From Pseudomonas congelans (GTDB lineage Bacteria; Pseudomonadota; Gammaproteobacteria; Pseudomonadales; Pseudomonadaceae): a stretch of 64,000 nt of DNA. Made by a program: the position numbers and the translations under genes. This document shows, piece after piece, positions 19,288-27,543 of the stretch. The notes below the pieces were generated by a model. The model was not told where the DNA came from. It made no database searches and saw only the letters and a program-made list of their open reading frames with translations. How positions within the stretch are numbered: the first letter of the stretch is position 1; the number at the start of each line of letters is the position of its first letter. The stretch is taken from assembly GCF_900103225.1 (NCBI RefSeq), contig NZ_FNJH01000001.1, positions 1,331,533 to 1,395,532 of the forward strand. The letters are read 5' to 3'.

Positions 19288-20382
19288 ATGCCCAGACTTT
19301 CTACCACGGGGTTATCGCCTCAAACCACTTCTCGACGTCGCTGGCTGATCGGCGTAGCGGCTGCAGTGCTGCTGGCGCTTTCGCTGGTTTTCTGGTGGTG
19401 GCGCATGCCCGTCCAGACCGCGCCGGCCAAGCTCAGTCATACCTATGCCCAAGCGCTGGAACAGGCGCATGACGGCAAACCGGGTGCCGCGCGCGTGCTG
19501 TATCAACAACTGGCACGCACTGACCTGTCTGATGCACAACGCATCAGCCTGCTTGCCGAACTGAGCAACTACCCCAGCCCCCAGGCCCTCAAGTTGCTCG
19601 ACGCTGCCTTGAGCAACCCGTCCGCTCAAGTGCGCGAAGCGGCCATCGATGTCAGCGTCAGGCTGGTCTCCAACAGCCAGCGCAGCCTGCTGCTCGGCCC
19701 CCTGCTGGATGATGCCGAACAATCCGTCAGGTTTCGCGCCACCAGCGCCCTGCTCGGCCTGTCACCTGATGAGCTGGGCCTGTACTTCGCCGTTCTGCAG
19801 CAAAGTGCCGAGGCGTTTCAGGAATCACTCAAAAGCCAGCCGCAAAGCGCACAAAACCAGCTGCAACTGGCCAGGCTGTATCTGCAGACCGGCGACCTGG
19901 AACCCGCGCTCGCGGCGCTACAGCGGGCTACCGCGCTGGACCCGGGCAATATAGAAGCGGCGCTGGCGCACATTGAATTGCTCGACCGCAAGGGTCAGGC
20001 CGAGCAGGCGCGCAGCCTCTTCGCGCAGTTGCTGGAGCACAACCCTGACTCGTCCATGCTCCAGCACGCGCTGGGCATGTGGCTGCTGAACCACGGCCAG
20101 GCGGAATTCGCCGTGCTCAGCCTGGCCAAGGCTACGGAACTGTCACCTGACAACAACGACTATCGCTATGACCTGGCGGTCGCCCTGCACTCTTTGAACG
20201 AGCTCGAAGCGGCACAGCGGCAGTTGACCCAGATCGTTCAGAATCAGCCCGCCAATCGCAAGGCCAGAGTCGTGCTGATCCAGTACTGGAAAGAGAACGG
20301 TCAGTTGCAGAACGTGCAGATTCTTCTGGCCGAGCTCGAGCAGCAGAACCCGGATGACCCTGTGCTGCAACAGGGACTGTAG
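19288..20382 (+). CDS. Membrane-anchored HEAT/TPR-repeat protein
   Basis: The 364-residue protein has one N-terminal membrane helix (WLIGVAAAVLLALSLVFWWW, about residues 22-41). A HEAT-like region follows (about 85-165, 'NPSAQVREAAIDVSVRLVS'), then several tetratricopeptide repeats ('LQLARLYLQTGDLEPALAAL', 'MLQHALGMWLLNHGQAEFAV', 'YRYDLAVALHSLNELEAAQR'). Similar HEAT-plus-TPR stretches occur in pseudomonad multihaem cytochrome-type proteins, but no CxxCH haem motif is present here. It is probably a periplasmic scaffold. ATG 19288 is chosen over a TTG at 19225 because it has GGA upstream and starts the protein before the helix. Function unknown. Confidence 0.85.
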   Translation: MPRLSTTGLSPQTTSRRRWLIGVAAAVLLALSLVFWWWRMPVQTAPAKLSHTYAQALEQAHDGKPGAARVLYQQLARTDLSDAQRISLLAELSNYPSPQALKLLDAALSNPSAQVREAAIDVSVRLVSNSQRSLLLGPLLDDAEQSVRFRATSALLGLSPDELGLYFAVLQQSAEAFQESLKSQPQSAQNQLQLARLYLQTGDLEPALAALQRATALDPGNIEAALAHIELLDRKGQAEQARSLFAQLLEHNPDSSMLQHALGMWLLNHGQAEFAVLSLAKATELSPDNNDYRYDLAVALHSLNELEAAQRQLTQIVQNQPANRKARVVLIQYWKENGQLQNVQILLAELEQQNPDDPVLQQGL

Positions 20383-20868
20383 GGTCACAAACGCAACTTA
20401 GCGACAGGCCAAAGGCCATCTTTGAAGGGTCCACGCGCCTTGCAACACGTGGCCTTCAGACATTTCTGCCATTTCCTCACCTGACATTCCTTTTGCCTGT
20501 CGGATATTTCTTTTTCTAAGCCATCCACTCTCTCATGGCACGTTTTCCATCCATGGCTAATATCGGAAATAACTTACAACGCCCCTCGGCCTACAACACG
20601 GACATCATCCCCTATATCCAACATCGCCTCCCCACGCCATTTAACGAATTTGAGAAGGGCTATTTTCTAACTGAAAAAAAAAGTGCATCATTTGCTGGCG
20701 ACTGAGTTATAAATACGCTCTATCTGCGCAACGACACGCCGCGAAGGCCAAGTTTCAGCATAGAAACCGCAGGTATCGGGCACCCTCGATTGAGCGAATC
20801 GGCCCATCAGTTTTGTCTCATCGCTTTATAGGGCTGACAACAGCCATTACATTGTTGGAGTATATTAA
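20383..20868. other. Long intergenic leader of the H-NS-family gene
   Basis: These 486 bases separate the TPR gene from the mvaT/mvaU-type gene and contain no credible open frame on either strand. The second half is AT-rich, with an A9 run near 20680 and 'TTATAAATACGC' near 20710. That would suit promoters of an autoregulated nucleoid protein. No terminator hairpin with a T-run is obvious after the TPR gene. Confidence 0.5.
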
Positions 20869-21231
20869 TTGTCCAGACTTGCCGAGTTTCGAGCAGCAGA
20901 GAAAGCCCTTCAGGAACAGCTTGCACAGCTGGAATCGTTGAAGAATGACGCCGGATTGAAGAAGGAGATCGAATTCGAGCAAAAGCTCCAGGACCTGATG
21001 GGCACCTACGGCAAAAGCCTGCGTGACATCATCGCAATCCTTGACCCTTCAAGTGCTGCCTCGCTGGTCGCACCCGCGGGGCCAAAGCGTCGCCGTGCAC
21101 GCGTGGTCAAGGTTTACCAGAACCCACATACCGGCGAGCTGATTGAAACCAAGGGCGGCAACCATCGCGGCCTCAAGGCATGGAAAGAGCAATACGGTGT
21201 AGACACGGTTGATTCATGGCTGCGTGCCTGA
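20869..21231 (+). CDS. H-NS-family nucleoid protein, MvaT/MvaU type
   Basis: The 120-residue protein has an N-terminal coiled-coil dimerisation region ('FRAAEKALQEQLAQLESLKN'), a linker with KRRRAR, and the C-terminal AT-hook-like DNA-binding motif of pseudomonad xenogeneic silencers ('HTGELIETKGGNHRGLKAWK'). The opening 'RLAEFRAAEKALQEQL' is closer to MvaU than to MvaT as I remember them. It silences AT-rich acquired DNA. The start is TTG at 20869, fixed by GGAG at 20857-20860 and by the family's N-terminus; no ATG or GTG fits. A terminator follows directly. Confidence 0.93.
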   Translation: MSRLAEFRAAEKALQEQLAQLESLKNDAGLKKEIEFEQKLQDLMGTYGKSLRDIIAILDPSSAASLVAPAGPKRRRARVVKVYQNPHTGELIETKGGNHRGLKAWKEQYGVDTVDSWLRA

Positions 21232-21250
21232 TTGAAAGTTGTCACTTGAA

Positions 21251-21274
21251 GCCCTGCACTTGCAGGGCTTTTTT
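21251..21274 (+). terminator. Terminator of the H-NS-family gene
   Basis: A perfect eight-base stem GCCCTGCA / TGCAGGGC with a two-base centre is followed by six T residues. It lies 20 bases after the stop at 21231. Confidence 0.92.
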
Positions 21275-21549
21275 ATCTTCGTCGCTGCAGATCGTCACCT
21301 GCGTACTGCAGCACCGTGCTCAGGCGTCATCACACATTGCCTGTCGATCCGCAGCAGGAATTCATATACATGATTACGTGGACTGCCCGGTTCGTATACT
21401 TCAATGCACAGTGTAAATGCCGCGAGAATAATGACGCCAATAAATCCGGATAAGCGATTCAGCACACAGTTACAAACCTGAACAGTTGCTGAAGTGTGTA
21501 GAGTAATTATTCAGTTTGACAGTGAGATGAGATGCATCACTATTTGTTT
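21275..21549. other. Non-coding stretch upstream of the candidate small RNA
   Basis: I see no credible gene here. It holds a perfect sigma-70 style -35 hexamer TTGACA at 21516-21521. The best -10 positions about 17-19 bases downstream (ACTATT or TATTTG) are poor, so a promoter for the downstream RNA is only suggested. Confidence 0.4.
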
Positions 21550-21685
21550 CCCAATGATTCGGCGCGCTGAAAAGCACCGAATGCCCAGCACAGCGGAGCT
21601 TCACACTTTTTTCACATGCACTCTCGGATGATGAAGACCGCTAAAGGAATAGCGCCCCATGCCCGCCTCGGCGGGCTTCTTTTTG
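21550..21685 (+). ncRNA. Candidate structured small RNA ending in a strong terminator
   Basis: No frame is open here, yet the segment is a chain of stem-loops on the plus strand ending in an intrinsic terminator. The 5' stem pairs ATTCGG (21557-21562) with CCGAAT (21577-21582) and encloses GCT-GAAA-AGC. AGC-GGA-GCT follows at 21592-21600, and CGCTA-AAGGAA-TAGCG at 21639-21654. The terminator GCCCGCC-TC-GGCGGGC with TTCTTTTT closes it at 21661-21685. GGA in hairpin loops is the RsmA/CsrA recognition pattern. The flanking minus-strand gene cannot use this terminator, because its T-run is on the other side. Boundaries are approximate and the RNA matches no family I can name. Confidence 0.5.
21661..21685 (+). 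terminator. Terminator of the candidate small RNA
   Basis: GCCCGCC and GGCGGGC pair across a TC loop, followed by TTCTTTTT. It is oriented rightward, 387 bases beyond the previous terminator, so it needs its own upstream promoter. Confidence 0.85.
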
Positions 21686-21703
21686 TCTGCGAAAAGGCAG
21701 ATG

Positions 21704-22261
21704 TCACTGCGTAACGTCCAGACGCAGACTCTCGCGAATACGCAGTGCCTCATCCTTGTTGCTCGCATAGCCGTCTGCCGATCCCGCGTAGGACAAAGAC
21801 CAGGCCAGCTGCTTGTTGGCCGCCGCGACCAGTGTCTGGGTCAGCACGTGCACACCATTCTGGGTAATGGTGCAGGTGGTTTCGAGCGCGGGCACCACGC
21901 TGAGCCGACTTTCACGGACATGCGTGCAGACGCTCTGCAATCCACTGCGGGCAAAATTGACCTGAACCGACTTGCGCATTTCCAGCAGAACGCCCTGGAC
22001 ATTGACTTCATGCCCTGGTGCAAGGCGCGTCTGAGTGAGCTCCATGACCATCAGCGGATTTCCACTTTGATCGTTTTTCACCGCGCGCTGTCTGACCTGC
22101 ACGGAAGGTTGAACGGGCTCGCCCGACTCGGTCGGTAACGACTCGACCTCCCAGCCTGCGGGCCAGACGATCATTGCATCGGTGGCATGGACCTGTGCAG
22201 CGCCCAGCAGCAGGAACAGGCACAGGCTTGGCAAGGAGCGTCGGTAGTGCGAAAGGATCAT
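21704..22261 (-). CDS. Secreted DUF4946-type protein
   Basis: The 185-residue protein has a Sec signal (RSLPSLCLFLLLGAAQVHA) and a small periplasmic domain with 'DAMIVWPAGWEVESLP' and two Cys residues ('LQSVCTHVRE', 'LETTCTITQNG') that could form a disulfide. The overall pattern fits the DUF4946 family of pseudomonads, whose role is unknown. ATG 22261 is chosen because it opens the signal peptide; longer frames to 22354 lack it. The gene stands alone and is divergent from gloA. Confidence 0.8.
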   Translation of the reverse strand: MILSHYRRSLPSLCLFLLLGAAQVHATDAMIVWPAGWEVESLPTESGEPVQPSVQVRQRAVKNDQSGNPLMVMELTQTRLAPGHEVNVQGVLLEMRKSVQVNFARSGLQSVCTHVRESRLSVVPALETTCTITQNGVHVLTQTLVAAANKQLAWSLSYAGSADGYASNKDEALRIRESLRLDVTQ

Positions 22262-22412
22262 GATCGGGTCGCCAGAACGGTTGACCGGAAATTCTGAGCC
22301 TGTTGCCGGCATCGAGCAAGGCCGACGCGACGTTATCCGAGCCGGGTTTGGCACCGCGCGCCCTGCCCCGTATCATTTGGCATTATTTGTACATTCTGTT
22401 GGAGACACATTG

Positions 22413-22934
22413 ATGAGCTTGCACGAACTCAACACACTACCGGGCGTCACAGCCAATCCTGAAGCGGCCACCCGGCAGTTTGTGTTCAACCACACCATGC
22501 TGCGCGTCAAGGACATCACCAAGTCGCTGGATTTCTACACCCGCGTGCTGGGCTTCAGCCTGGTCGAGAAACGTGATTTCCCGGAAGCCGAATTCAGCCT
22601 GTACTTCCTGGCGCTGGTCGACAAGGCACAGATCCCGGAAGACGACGCCGCCCGCAACGAATGGATGAAGTCGATCCCCGGCATTCTGGAGCTGACGCAT
22701 AACCACGGTACCGAAAGCGATGCCACAGCGTCGTACCACAACGGTAACAGCGACCCGCGCGGCTTTGGTCATATCTGCGTATCGGTGCCTGACGTGAAAG
22801 TCGCCTGCGAGCGATTTGAAAGCCTGGGCGTCGACTTTCAGAAGCGCTTGTCCGATGGCCGCATGAACAGCCTGGCCTTTATCAAGGACCCGGATGGCTA
22901 CTGGGTAGAAATCATCCAGCCAACGCCGCTCTGA
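22413..22934 (+). CDS. gloA: Glyoxalase I (lactoylglutathione lyase)
   Basis: The 173-residue cytosolic metalloenzyme converts the hemithioacetal of methylglyoxal and glutathione to S-lactoylglutathione. The metal ligands can be placed in 'FNHTMLRVKD' (His), 'GILELTHNHGTE' (Glu), 'GFGHICVSVPDV' (His) and 'GYWVEIIQP' (Glu). The length fits the long Zn-type class. ATG 22413 follows GGAG at 22401-22404. A bidirectional terminator separates it from ahpF. Confidence 0.96.
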   Translation: MSLHELNTLPGVTANPEAATRQFVFNHTMLRVKDITKSLDFYTRVLGFSLVEKRDFPEAEFSLYFLALVDKAQIPEDDAARNEWMKSIPGILELTHNHGTESDATASYHNGNSDPRGFGHICVSVPDVKVACERFESLGVDFQKRLSDGRMNSLAFIKDPDGYWVEIIQPTPL

Positions 22935-22978
22935 AACTGCGGTGATCGCTCTGGCAAGGAACGATCAACGTAGAAAGC

Positions 22979-23010
22979 AAAAAGCCCCGTGATCGCTCAC
23001 GGGGCTTTTT
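22979..23010. terminator. Bidirectional terminator between gloA and ahpF
   Basis: A perfect 14-base inverted repeat (AAAAAGCCCCGTGA and TCACGGGGCTTTTT) encloses TCGC. A-runs and T-runs lie at both ends, so it can end transcripts from gloA and from ahpF. Confidence 0.93.
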
Positions 23011-23026
23011 GTTTACCGCTGTCCGA

Positions 23027-24589
23027 TCAGGCCGGTGCGGAGGTACGGATCAGGTGGTCAAAGGCGCTCAGGGAGGCCTTGGCACCTTCGCCCAGGGCGA
23101 TGATGATCTGTTTGTACGGCGCAACCGTCACGTCACCGGCAGCAAAGATACCCGGCACCGAAGTTTCTCCACGAGAATCGACCACGATCTCGCCACGCGG
23201 CGACAGCTCGATAGCGCCTTTCAGCCATTCGCTGTTAGGCAGCAGACCGATCTGCACGAAGATACCTTCGAGCGGCACAGTGATCTCTTCGCCTGTGGTG
23301 CGGTTCTTGTAGCGCAGGCCGTTGACCTTCTGCTCATCACCTGTCACTTCAGTGGTCTGCGCACTGGTGATCACGGTCACGTTCGGCAGGCTGTGCAGCT
23401 TGCGCTGCAGCACCGCGTCGGCACGCAATTGCACGTCGAACTCGAGCAGTGTCACGTGAGACACGATACCTGCCAGGTCGATTGCAGCCTCGACACCCGA
23501 GTTACCGCCACCGATGACAGCGACGCGCTTGCCTTTGAACAACGGACCGTCGCAGTGCGGGCAATAAGCGACACCTTTGTTACGGTACTGCTGTTCACCC
23601 GGCACATTCATTTCCCTCCAGCGTGCGCCGGTGGCAAGGATCAGCGTCTTGGCCTTGAGGCTCGCACCGCTGGCAAACTTCACTTCGTGCAACTCGCCGG
23701 CTGCGCCAGGAATCAGCTTGTCGGCGCGTTGCAGGTTCATGATGTCGACTTCGTACTGCTTGACGTGCTCTTCAAGCGCGACGGCCAGCTTCGGCCCCTC
23801 GGTATGCTGTACCGAGATGAAGTTCTCGATAGCCATGGTGTCGAGCACCTGACCGCCGAAACGTTCGGCTGCAACACCGGTGCGAATGCCTTTGCGGGCA
23901 GCGTAGACGGCTGCCGCAGAGCCAGCGGGGCCACCGCCCACGACGAGCACATCGAAAGCCTGCTTCGAGTTGAGTTTTTCCGCCTGACGCGCACCGGCGC
24001 CGGTGTCGATCTTGGCCAGAATCTCTTCCAGCCCCATGCGGCCCTGACCGAACAACTCACCGTTCAGATAGATGCTCGGCACCGACATGATCTTGCGATC
24101 GGTGACTTCGTCCTGGAACAGCGCACCGTCGATAGCGACGTGCTTGATACCAGGGTTCAACACTGCCATCAGATTAAGGGCCTGGACAACGTCCGGGCAG
24201 TTCTGGCAGGACTGCGAGAAATAGGTTTCGAAATGGAATTCGCCCTGAAGTGCGCGAACCTGTTCGATAGTTTCCGCACTGACCTTGGGTGGGTAGCCGC
24301 CGACTTGCAGCAGCGCCAGGACCAGCGAGGTGAATTCGTGACCCATGGGGATACCGGCAAAACGCAGGCTGATATCGTGGCCAGGGCTGCTCAGCGAGAA
24401 CGACGGAGTACGTGCGTCGGTGCCGCTGTCATTCAGGGTGACATCCTTGGAAACGCTGATCACATCATTGAGCAGTGCGAGCATTTCCTGGGACTTCGCG
24501 CCGTCATCAAGGGACGCGACGATCTCGATGGGGCGAGTAACCCGCTCCAGATAGGATTTCAACTGGGCTTTAAGATTGGCGTCCAACAT
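23027..24589 (-). CDS. ahpF: Alkyl hydroperoxide reductase subunit F
   Basis: The 520-residue flavoprotein transfers electrons from NADH to AhpC. Its N-terminal thioredoxin-like domain has the CQNC redox pair in '[14 protein letters not shown]'. FAD binding is at '[19 protein letters not shown]', the second CxxC is CPHC in '[13 protein letters not shown]', and the NAD-binding site follows ('[19 protein letters not shown]'). It lies downstream of ahpC, separated by 124 bases with a hairpin, so it is either co-transcribed with attenuation or has its own promoter. Confidence 0.97.
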   Translation of the reverse strand: MLDANLKAQLKSYLERVTRPIEIVASLDDGAKSQEMLALLNDVISVSKDVTLNDSGTDARTPSFSLSSPGHDISLRFAGIPMGHEFTSLVLALLQVGGYPPKVSAETIEQVRALQGEFHFETYFSQSCQNCPDVVQALNLMAVLNPGIKHVAIDGALFQDEVTDRKIMSVPSIYLNGELFGQGRMGLEEILAKIDTGAGARQAEKLNSKQAFDVLVVGGGPAGSAAAVYAARKGIRTGVAAERFGGQVLDTMAIENFISVQHTEGPKLAVALEEHVKQYEVDIMNLQRADKLIPGAAGELHEVKFASGASLKAKTLILATGARWREMNVPGEQQYRNKGVAYCPHCDGPLFKGKRVAVIGGGNSGVEAAIDLAGIVSHVTLLEFDVQLRADAVLQRKLHSLPNVTVITSAQTTEVTGDEQKVNGLRYKNRTTGEEITVPLEGIFVQIGLLPNSEWLKGAIELSPRGEIVVDSRGETSVPGIFAAGDVTVAPYKQIIIALGEGAKASLSAFDHLIRTSAPA

Positions 24590-24624
24590 GTGGCGGCTTC
24601 CTGTTTACAAAGGGTAGAAATAAC

Positions 24625-24653
24625 AACGCCCAGGCGATTACCGCCCGGGCGTT
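24625..24653. terminator. Intercistronic hairpin between ahpC and ahpF
   Basis: AACGCCC and GGGCGTT pair with an inner GGCG/CGCC stem across ATTA. On the plus side a T6 run follows. On the minus side, the direction of ahpC to ahpF, only a broken T-tract (GTTATTTCT) follows. That fits partial termination that would make more AhpC than AhpF. Confidence 0.6.
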
Positions 24654-24713
24654 TTTTGGGGCGATGCGGTTTACTTGCTCAAGAGCTCAACGCCCCCAGC
24701 CGATTCATGCGAC

Positions 24714-25277
24714 TCAGATCTTGCCAACCAGGTCCAGCGACGGAGCCAGAGTAGCTTCGCCTTCTTTCCACTTGGCTGGGCAGACTTCGCCCGGGTGAGC
24801 GGCAACGTACTGAGCGGCCTTGATCTTGCGCAGCAGCTCGGAAGCGTCACGGCCAACGCCGCCGTCGTTCAGCTCGACGATTTTGATCTGACCTTCAGGG
24901 TTGATCACGAAAGTACCGCGATCCGCCAGACCGGCTTCTTCGATCAGTACGTCGAAGTTGCGGGAGATGGTCAGGGTCGGGTCACCGATCATGGTGTACT
25001 GGATCTTGCCGATCGCTGGCGAAGTGTTGTGCCATGCAGCGTGAGCGAAGTGGGTGTCAGTCGAAACACTGTAGATTTCAACGCCCAGCTTCTTGAACTC
25101 TTCGTAGTTGTCAGCCAGGTCTTCCAACTCGGTCGGGCATACGAAGGTGAAGTCCGCCGGGTAGAAGAATACGACAGACCACTTGCCTTTGAAGTCAGCG
25201 TCCGAGACGTCAACGAAAGCGCCGTTCTTGAATGCTGTAGCCTTGAACGGTTTTACTTGGCTGTTGATGATAGGCAT
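24714..25277 (-). CDS. ahpC: Alkyl hydroperoxide reductase subunit C (peroxiredoxin)
   Basis: The 187-residue typical two-Cys peroxiredoxin reduces H2O2 and organic peroxides in the cytoplasm. The peroxidatic Cys is in '[15 protein letters not shown]' and the resolving Cys in '[13 protein letters not shown]'. Length and wording match the AhpC1 class that works with AhpF. The ATG at 25277 has AGGAG upstream. OxyR control is expected from the family; the leader has some imperfect dyad symmetry, but I could not place a clear OxyR box. Confidence 0.97.
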   Translation of the reverse strand: MPIINSQVKPFKATAFKNGAFVDVSDADFKGKWSVVFFYPADFTFVCPTELEDLADNYEEFKKLGVEIYSVSTDTHFAHAAWHNTSPAIGKIQYTMIGDPTLTISRNFDVLIEEAGLADRGTFVINPEGQIKIVELNDGGVGRDASELLRKIKAAQYVAAHPGEVCPAKWKEGEATLAPSLDLVGKI

Positions 25278-25387
25278 CGGTATATCTCCTGATGGGTTAG
25301 ATGGGTTGTGAATTCGATGGAGTGAAGCTTACGCATGATCGATGACAATCGCTCATTGGCAAACCTGATGTCACTGATTGCTTTTCA

Positions 25388-26347
25388 CTATGAAGGCAGC
25401 TTATCGATAGAAGAAACCTTCGGGCCGCTGCCCTCCTCCGGATTGCTCAGGAACGGAGCGGCATCAATGTAGCGCATCGCCGACTTGATGTCCCTCCAGC
25501 CTACATAGGACATCAGTGACTTGAGGTCCCAGCCGTTGCCATGCGCCCAACTGGCGAAGCCACGGCGCAGCGAGTGGCTGGTGTAGTGCTCGGCAGCGAT
25601 GCCTGCACCCTGGAGCGCCTGACGCAGCAACGGAATGACGCTGTTGGCGTGCAGCCCCCCCTCTTTAAGGTTACCCCAGCGGTCCACTGCCCGAAACACC
25701 GGACCGCGTACCAGCGCTGCACAGTTGATCCACTCTATATAGGCCTGCACCGGGCACAGCCGCTGCAAGGCGGGGGTCTGATAGGTCCTGCCAAGATTGT
25801 CGCGATCGCCTTTGCTGCGCGGCAGATAAAGGCTGATTCCCGAGTTGGCGATGGCCTTGACGTCCTGTACTTGCAGACGGCAAAGCTCGTCGCTGCGAAA
25901 CCCGCGCCAGAACCCCAGCAGGATCAGCGCCGAATCACGCCGGCTGCGCAACAGACGCGGCTGATCGTGCTGCGCGCTCGCCTCGCTTATCTCGATCTCC
26001 AGCCAGGCGATGACTTTCTCCAGATCCTTCAACTGCAGAGGCTCAGCCTGTTTTTCTTGCGCCGGGTGCAGCGCACGAATGCCCTTGATGACCTTGCGCA
26101 CCATAGGTGCCTTGGTGGGATCGACAAAGCCCTGGCTGATATGCCACTGGGCCAGCGCTGACAAGCGCAGCTTCAGGGTATTCACCGACAGCGTCCCGGC
26201 ATGACTGGCCAGGTAGCGCGCCACGCTTTCGCTGGTCGCCGGCAGAAACCCGCCCCATGTCACCTCGAAATGCTCGATGGCAGCCCGATAGCTGCGGCGC
26301 GTGTTGTCGCGGGTCGCCGCCTCGATATAGCGATCAACGTCATTCAT
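25388..26347 (-). CDS. Tyrosine recombinase / integrase
   Basis: The 319-residue protein has an N-terminal SAM-like core-binding domain ('NTRRSYRAAIEHFEVTWGGF', residues 1-100) and a catalytic domain with all key residues: Arg151 in 'GFRSDELCRL', Lys179 in the 'SKGDR' hairpin, His258 and Arg261 in 'SHSLRRGFAS', Trp284, and the Tyr293 nucleophile in 'SAMRYID'. It should be an active site-specific recombinase. It is divergent from a KfrA-like gene across 176 bases. No phage or plasmid genes surround it, so it is either a remnant or a stable two-gene unit. Confidence 0.92.
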   Translation of the reverse strand: MNDVDRYIEAATRDNTRRSYRAAIEHFEVTWGGFLPATSESVARYLASHAGTLSVNTLKLRLSALAQWHISQGFVDPTKAPMVRKVIKGIRALHPAQEKQAEPLQLKDLEKVIAWLEIEISEASAQHDQPRLLRSRRDSALILLGFWRGFRSDELCRLQVQDVKAIANSGISLYLPRSKGDRDNLGRTYQTPALQRLCPVQAYIEWINCAALVRGPVFRAVDRWGNLKEGGLHANSVIPLLRQALQGAGIAAEHYTSHSLRRGFASWAHGNGWDLKSLMSYVGWRDIKSAMRYIDAAPFLSNPEEGSGPKVSSIDKLPS

Positions 26348-26405
26348 GGCTCAAACCTGCTCGGTGTACCGGTAAACGCGCCGCAAAGGTAGCTGACAGC
26401 GCCTG

Positions 26406-26434
26406 ACACGGGATAATACGCCAATATCCCGTGT
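26406..26434. promoter_or_regulatory. Perfect 10-bp inverted repeat in the recombinase/KfrA gap
   Basis: ACACGGGATA at 26406-26415 is repeated inverted as TATCCCGTGT at 26425-26434 around a 9-base spacer. Allowing one G-T mismatch, the arms extend to 12 bases. It sits 59 bases upstream of the recombinase start. It could be a recombinase crossover site (the arms and spacer have that scale) or an operator. Confidence 0.6.
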
Positions 26435-26474
26435 TAATTAATTCAAAAAATAGCTAATTATTTCAAAACATATA

Positions 26475-26497
26475 GTATGTAATTACATAGTACATAC
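26475..26497. promoter_or_regulatory. Palindrome cluster upstream of the KfrA-like gene
   Basis: TATGTAATTACATA at 26476-26489 is a perfect 14-base palindrome. GTATGT at 26475-26480 also pairs with ACATAC at 26492-26497, so two nested dyads overlap. KfrA of IncP plasmids autorepresses through palindromic operators in its own promoter, and this site lies 27-49 bases before the ATG. Confidence 0.55.
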
Positions 26498-26523
26498 CAC
26501 AGTACGAAATCGTAGGAGACAGC

Positions 26524-27534
26524 ATGGCTCGCGGCGGTGTAAACAAGGCTTTAGTGCAGAAAGCAAGGGCGTCCCTGCTGTCCAGAGGCGAAAACCCCAG
26601 CATCGATGCGGTACGTATCGAAATGGGTAATACGGGCTCGAAAACCACCATCCACCGTTATCTGAAGGAGCTTGAATCCACTCAGGCCCCAGTGCCGGAT
26701 ATCAATGAGGAGCTGAGTGACCTGGTGGCTCATCTCGCCCAGAGGCTTCAGGAACAGGCACAGGAGCGTATCGATCAGGCGCACGATCAATACCAGACCG
26801 AGCGCGACACCCTCCAGCAGCAACTTGCGGCCACTCAGGAACAAATCAGCCAGCTGGAAAAGCACGCACAGCAGCGTGATGAGGCACTGGAGCAGCAGAC
26901 TGCCGCCCTGCTCCACACGCAACGCACACTGCAGGCTGTACAGACAGAACACGCTCGACTGCTTCAGGCCAATCAGGACCTGGAGGCCCGTCTGCACGAC
27001 AAGGACGGGCAGATCCACTCTCTGGAAGAAAAGCACCAGCATGCCCGCGAGGCGCTGGAGCACTATCGCAACTCGATCAGAGAACAACGCGAGCAGGAGC
27101 AGCGACGTCACGAAAGTCAGGTTCAGCAACTGCAAATGGAATTGCGACAGGCACAGCAAGGCCTTGCCATGCACCAGGAAAACATCACACAGCTCAATCG
27201 AGACAACGAAAGATTGTTGGCTGAAAATCGCAACACCCTGCGCGAACTGCACAGCCAGACCGACCTGCTGAAGCAGGCCAACACACAGAGTGCCGCCCTT
27301 GCAGAGCAACAGCATCACGCCCGCACACAATGCGCACTGCTTGAAGAAAGATTACGCAGCGTGCAGGACGAAAGCACCGCGCTCAAACAAGGCATGACCG
27401 ACGCGCAGCAACAGAATCGCATGCTGGAACTGTTGCTGACCAAGAAGGAAGCGGCACTGGAGAACCTGCAGAGCAGACTCGATCAGCCGGACAAGCCCAA
27501 AGTCACTCGAAAGAAGCCATCAGACAAGACGTGA
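26524..27534 (+). CDS. KfrA-like coiled-coil DNA-binding protein
   Basis: The 336-residue protein has an N-terminal KfrA-type helix-turn-helix region (about residues 1-52: 'GGVNKALVQKARASLLSRGE', 'GSKTTIHRYLKELES'). A Gln/Glu-rich alpha-helical coiled coil of about 260 residues follows, ending in a basic tail (KPKVTRKKPSDKT). KfrA proteins are plasmid-encoded autorepressors and segregation factors; a chromosomal copy beside a recombinase is unusual. The ATG at 26524 has GGAG six to nine bases upstream. It probably binds the palindromes in its own promoter. The biological role here is unknown. Confidence 0.85.
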   Translation: MARGGVNKALVQKARASLLSRGENPSIDAVRIEMGNTGSKTTIHRYLKELESTQAPVPDINEELSDLVAHLAQRLQEQAQERIDQAHDQYQTERDTLQQQLAATQEQISQLEKHAQQRDEALEQQTAALLHTQRTLQAVQTEHARLLQANQDLEARLHDKDGQIHSLEEKHQHAREALEHYRNSIREQREQEQRRHESQVQQLQMELRQAQQGLAMHQENITQLNRDNERLLAENRNTLRELHSQTDLLKQANTQSAALAEQQHHARTQCALLEERLRSVQDESTALKQGMTDAQQQNRMLELLLTKKEAALENLQSRLDQPDKPKVTRKKPSDKT

Positions 27535-27543
27535 CCAGAAGCT

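Noticed and set aside
23009..24754. 581-codon open frame antisense to ahpF
   Set aside because: Mirrors the well-supported ahpF gene, has no ribosome-binding site and encodes no recognisable motif.
25388..27534. Integrated prophage or genomic island
   Set aside because: Only a recombinase and a KfrA-like gene are present; there is no tRNA, no attachment direct repeat that I can see, and no phage structural or transfer genes on either side.
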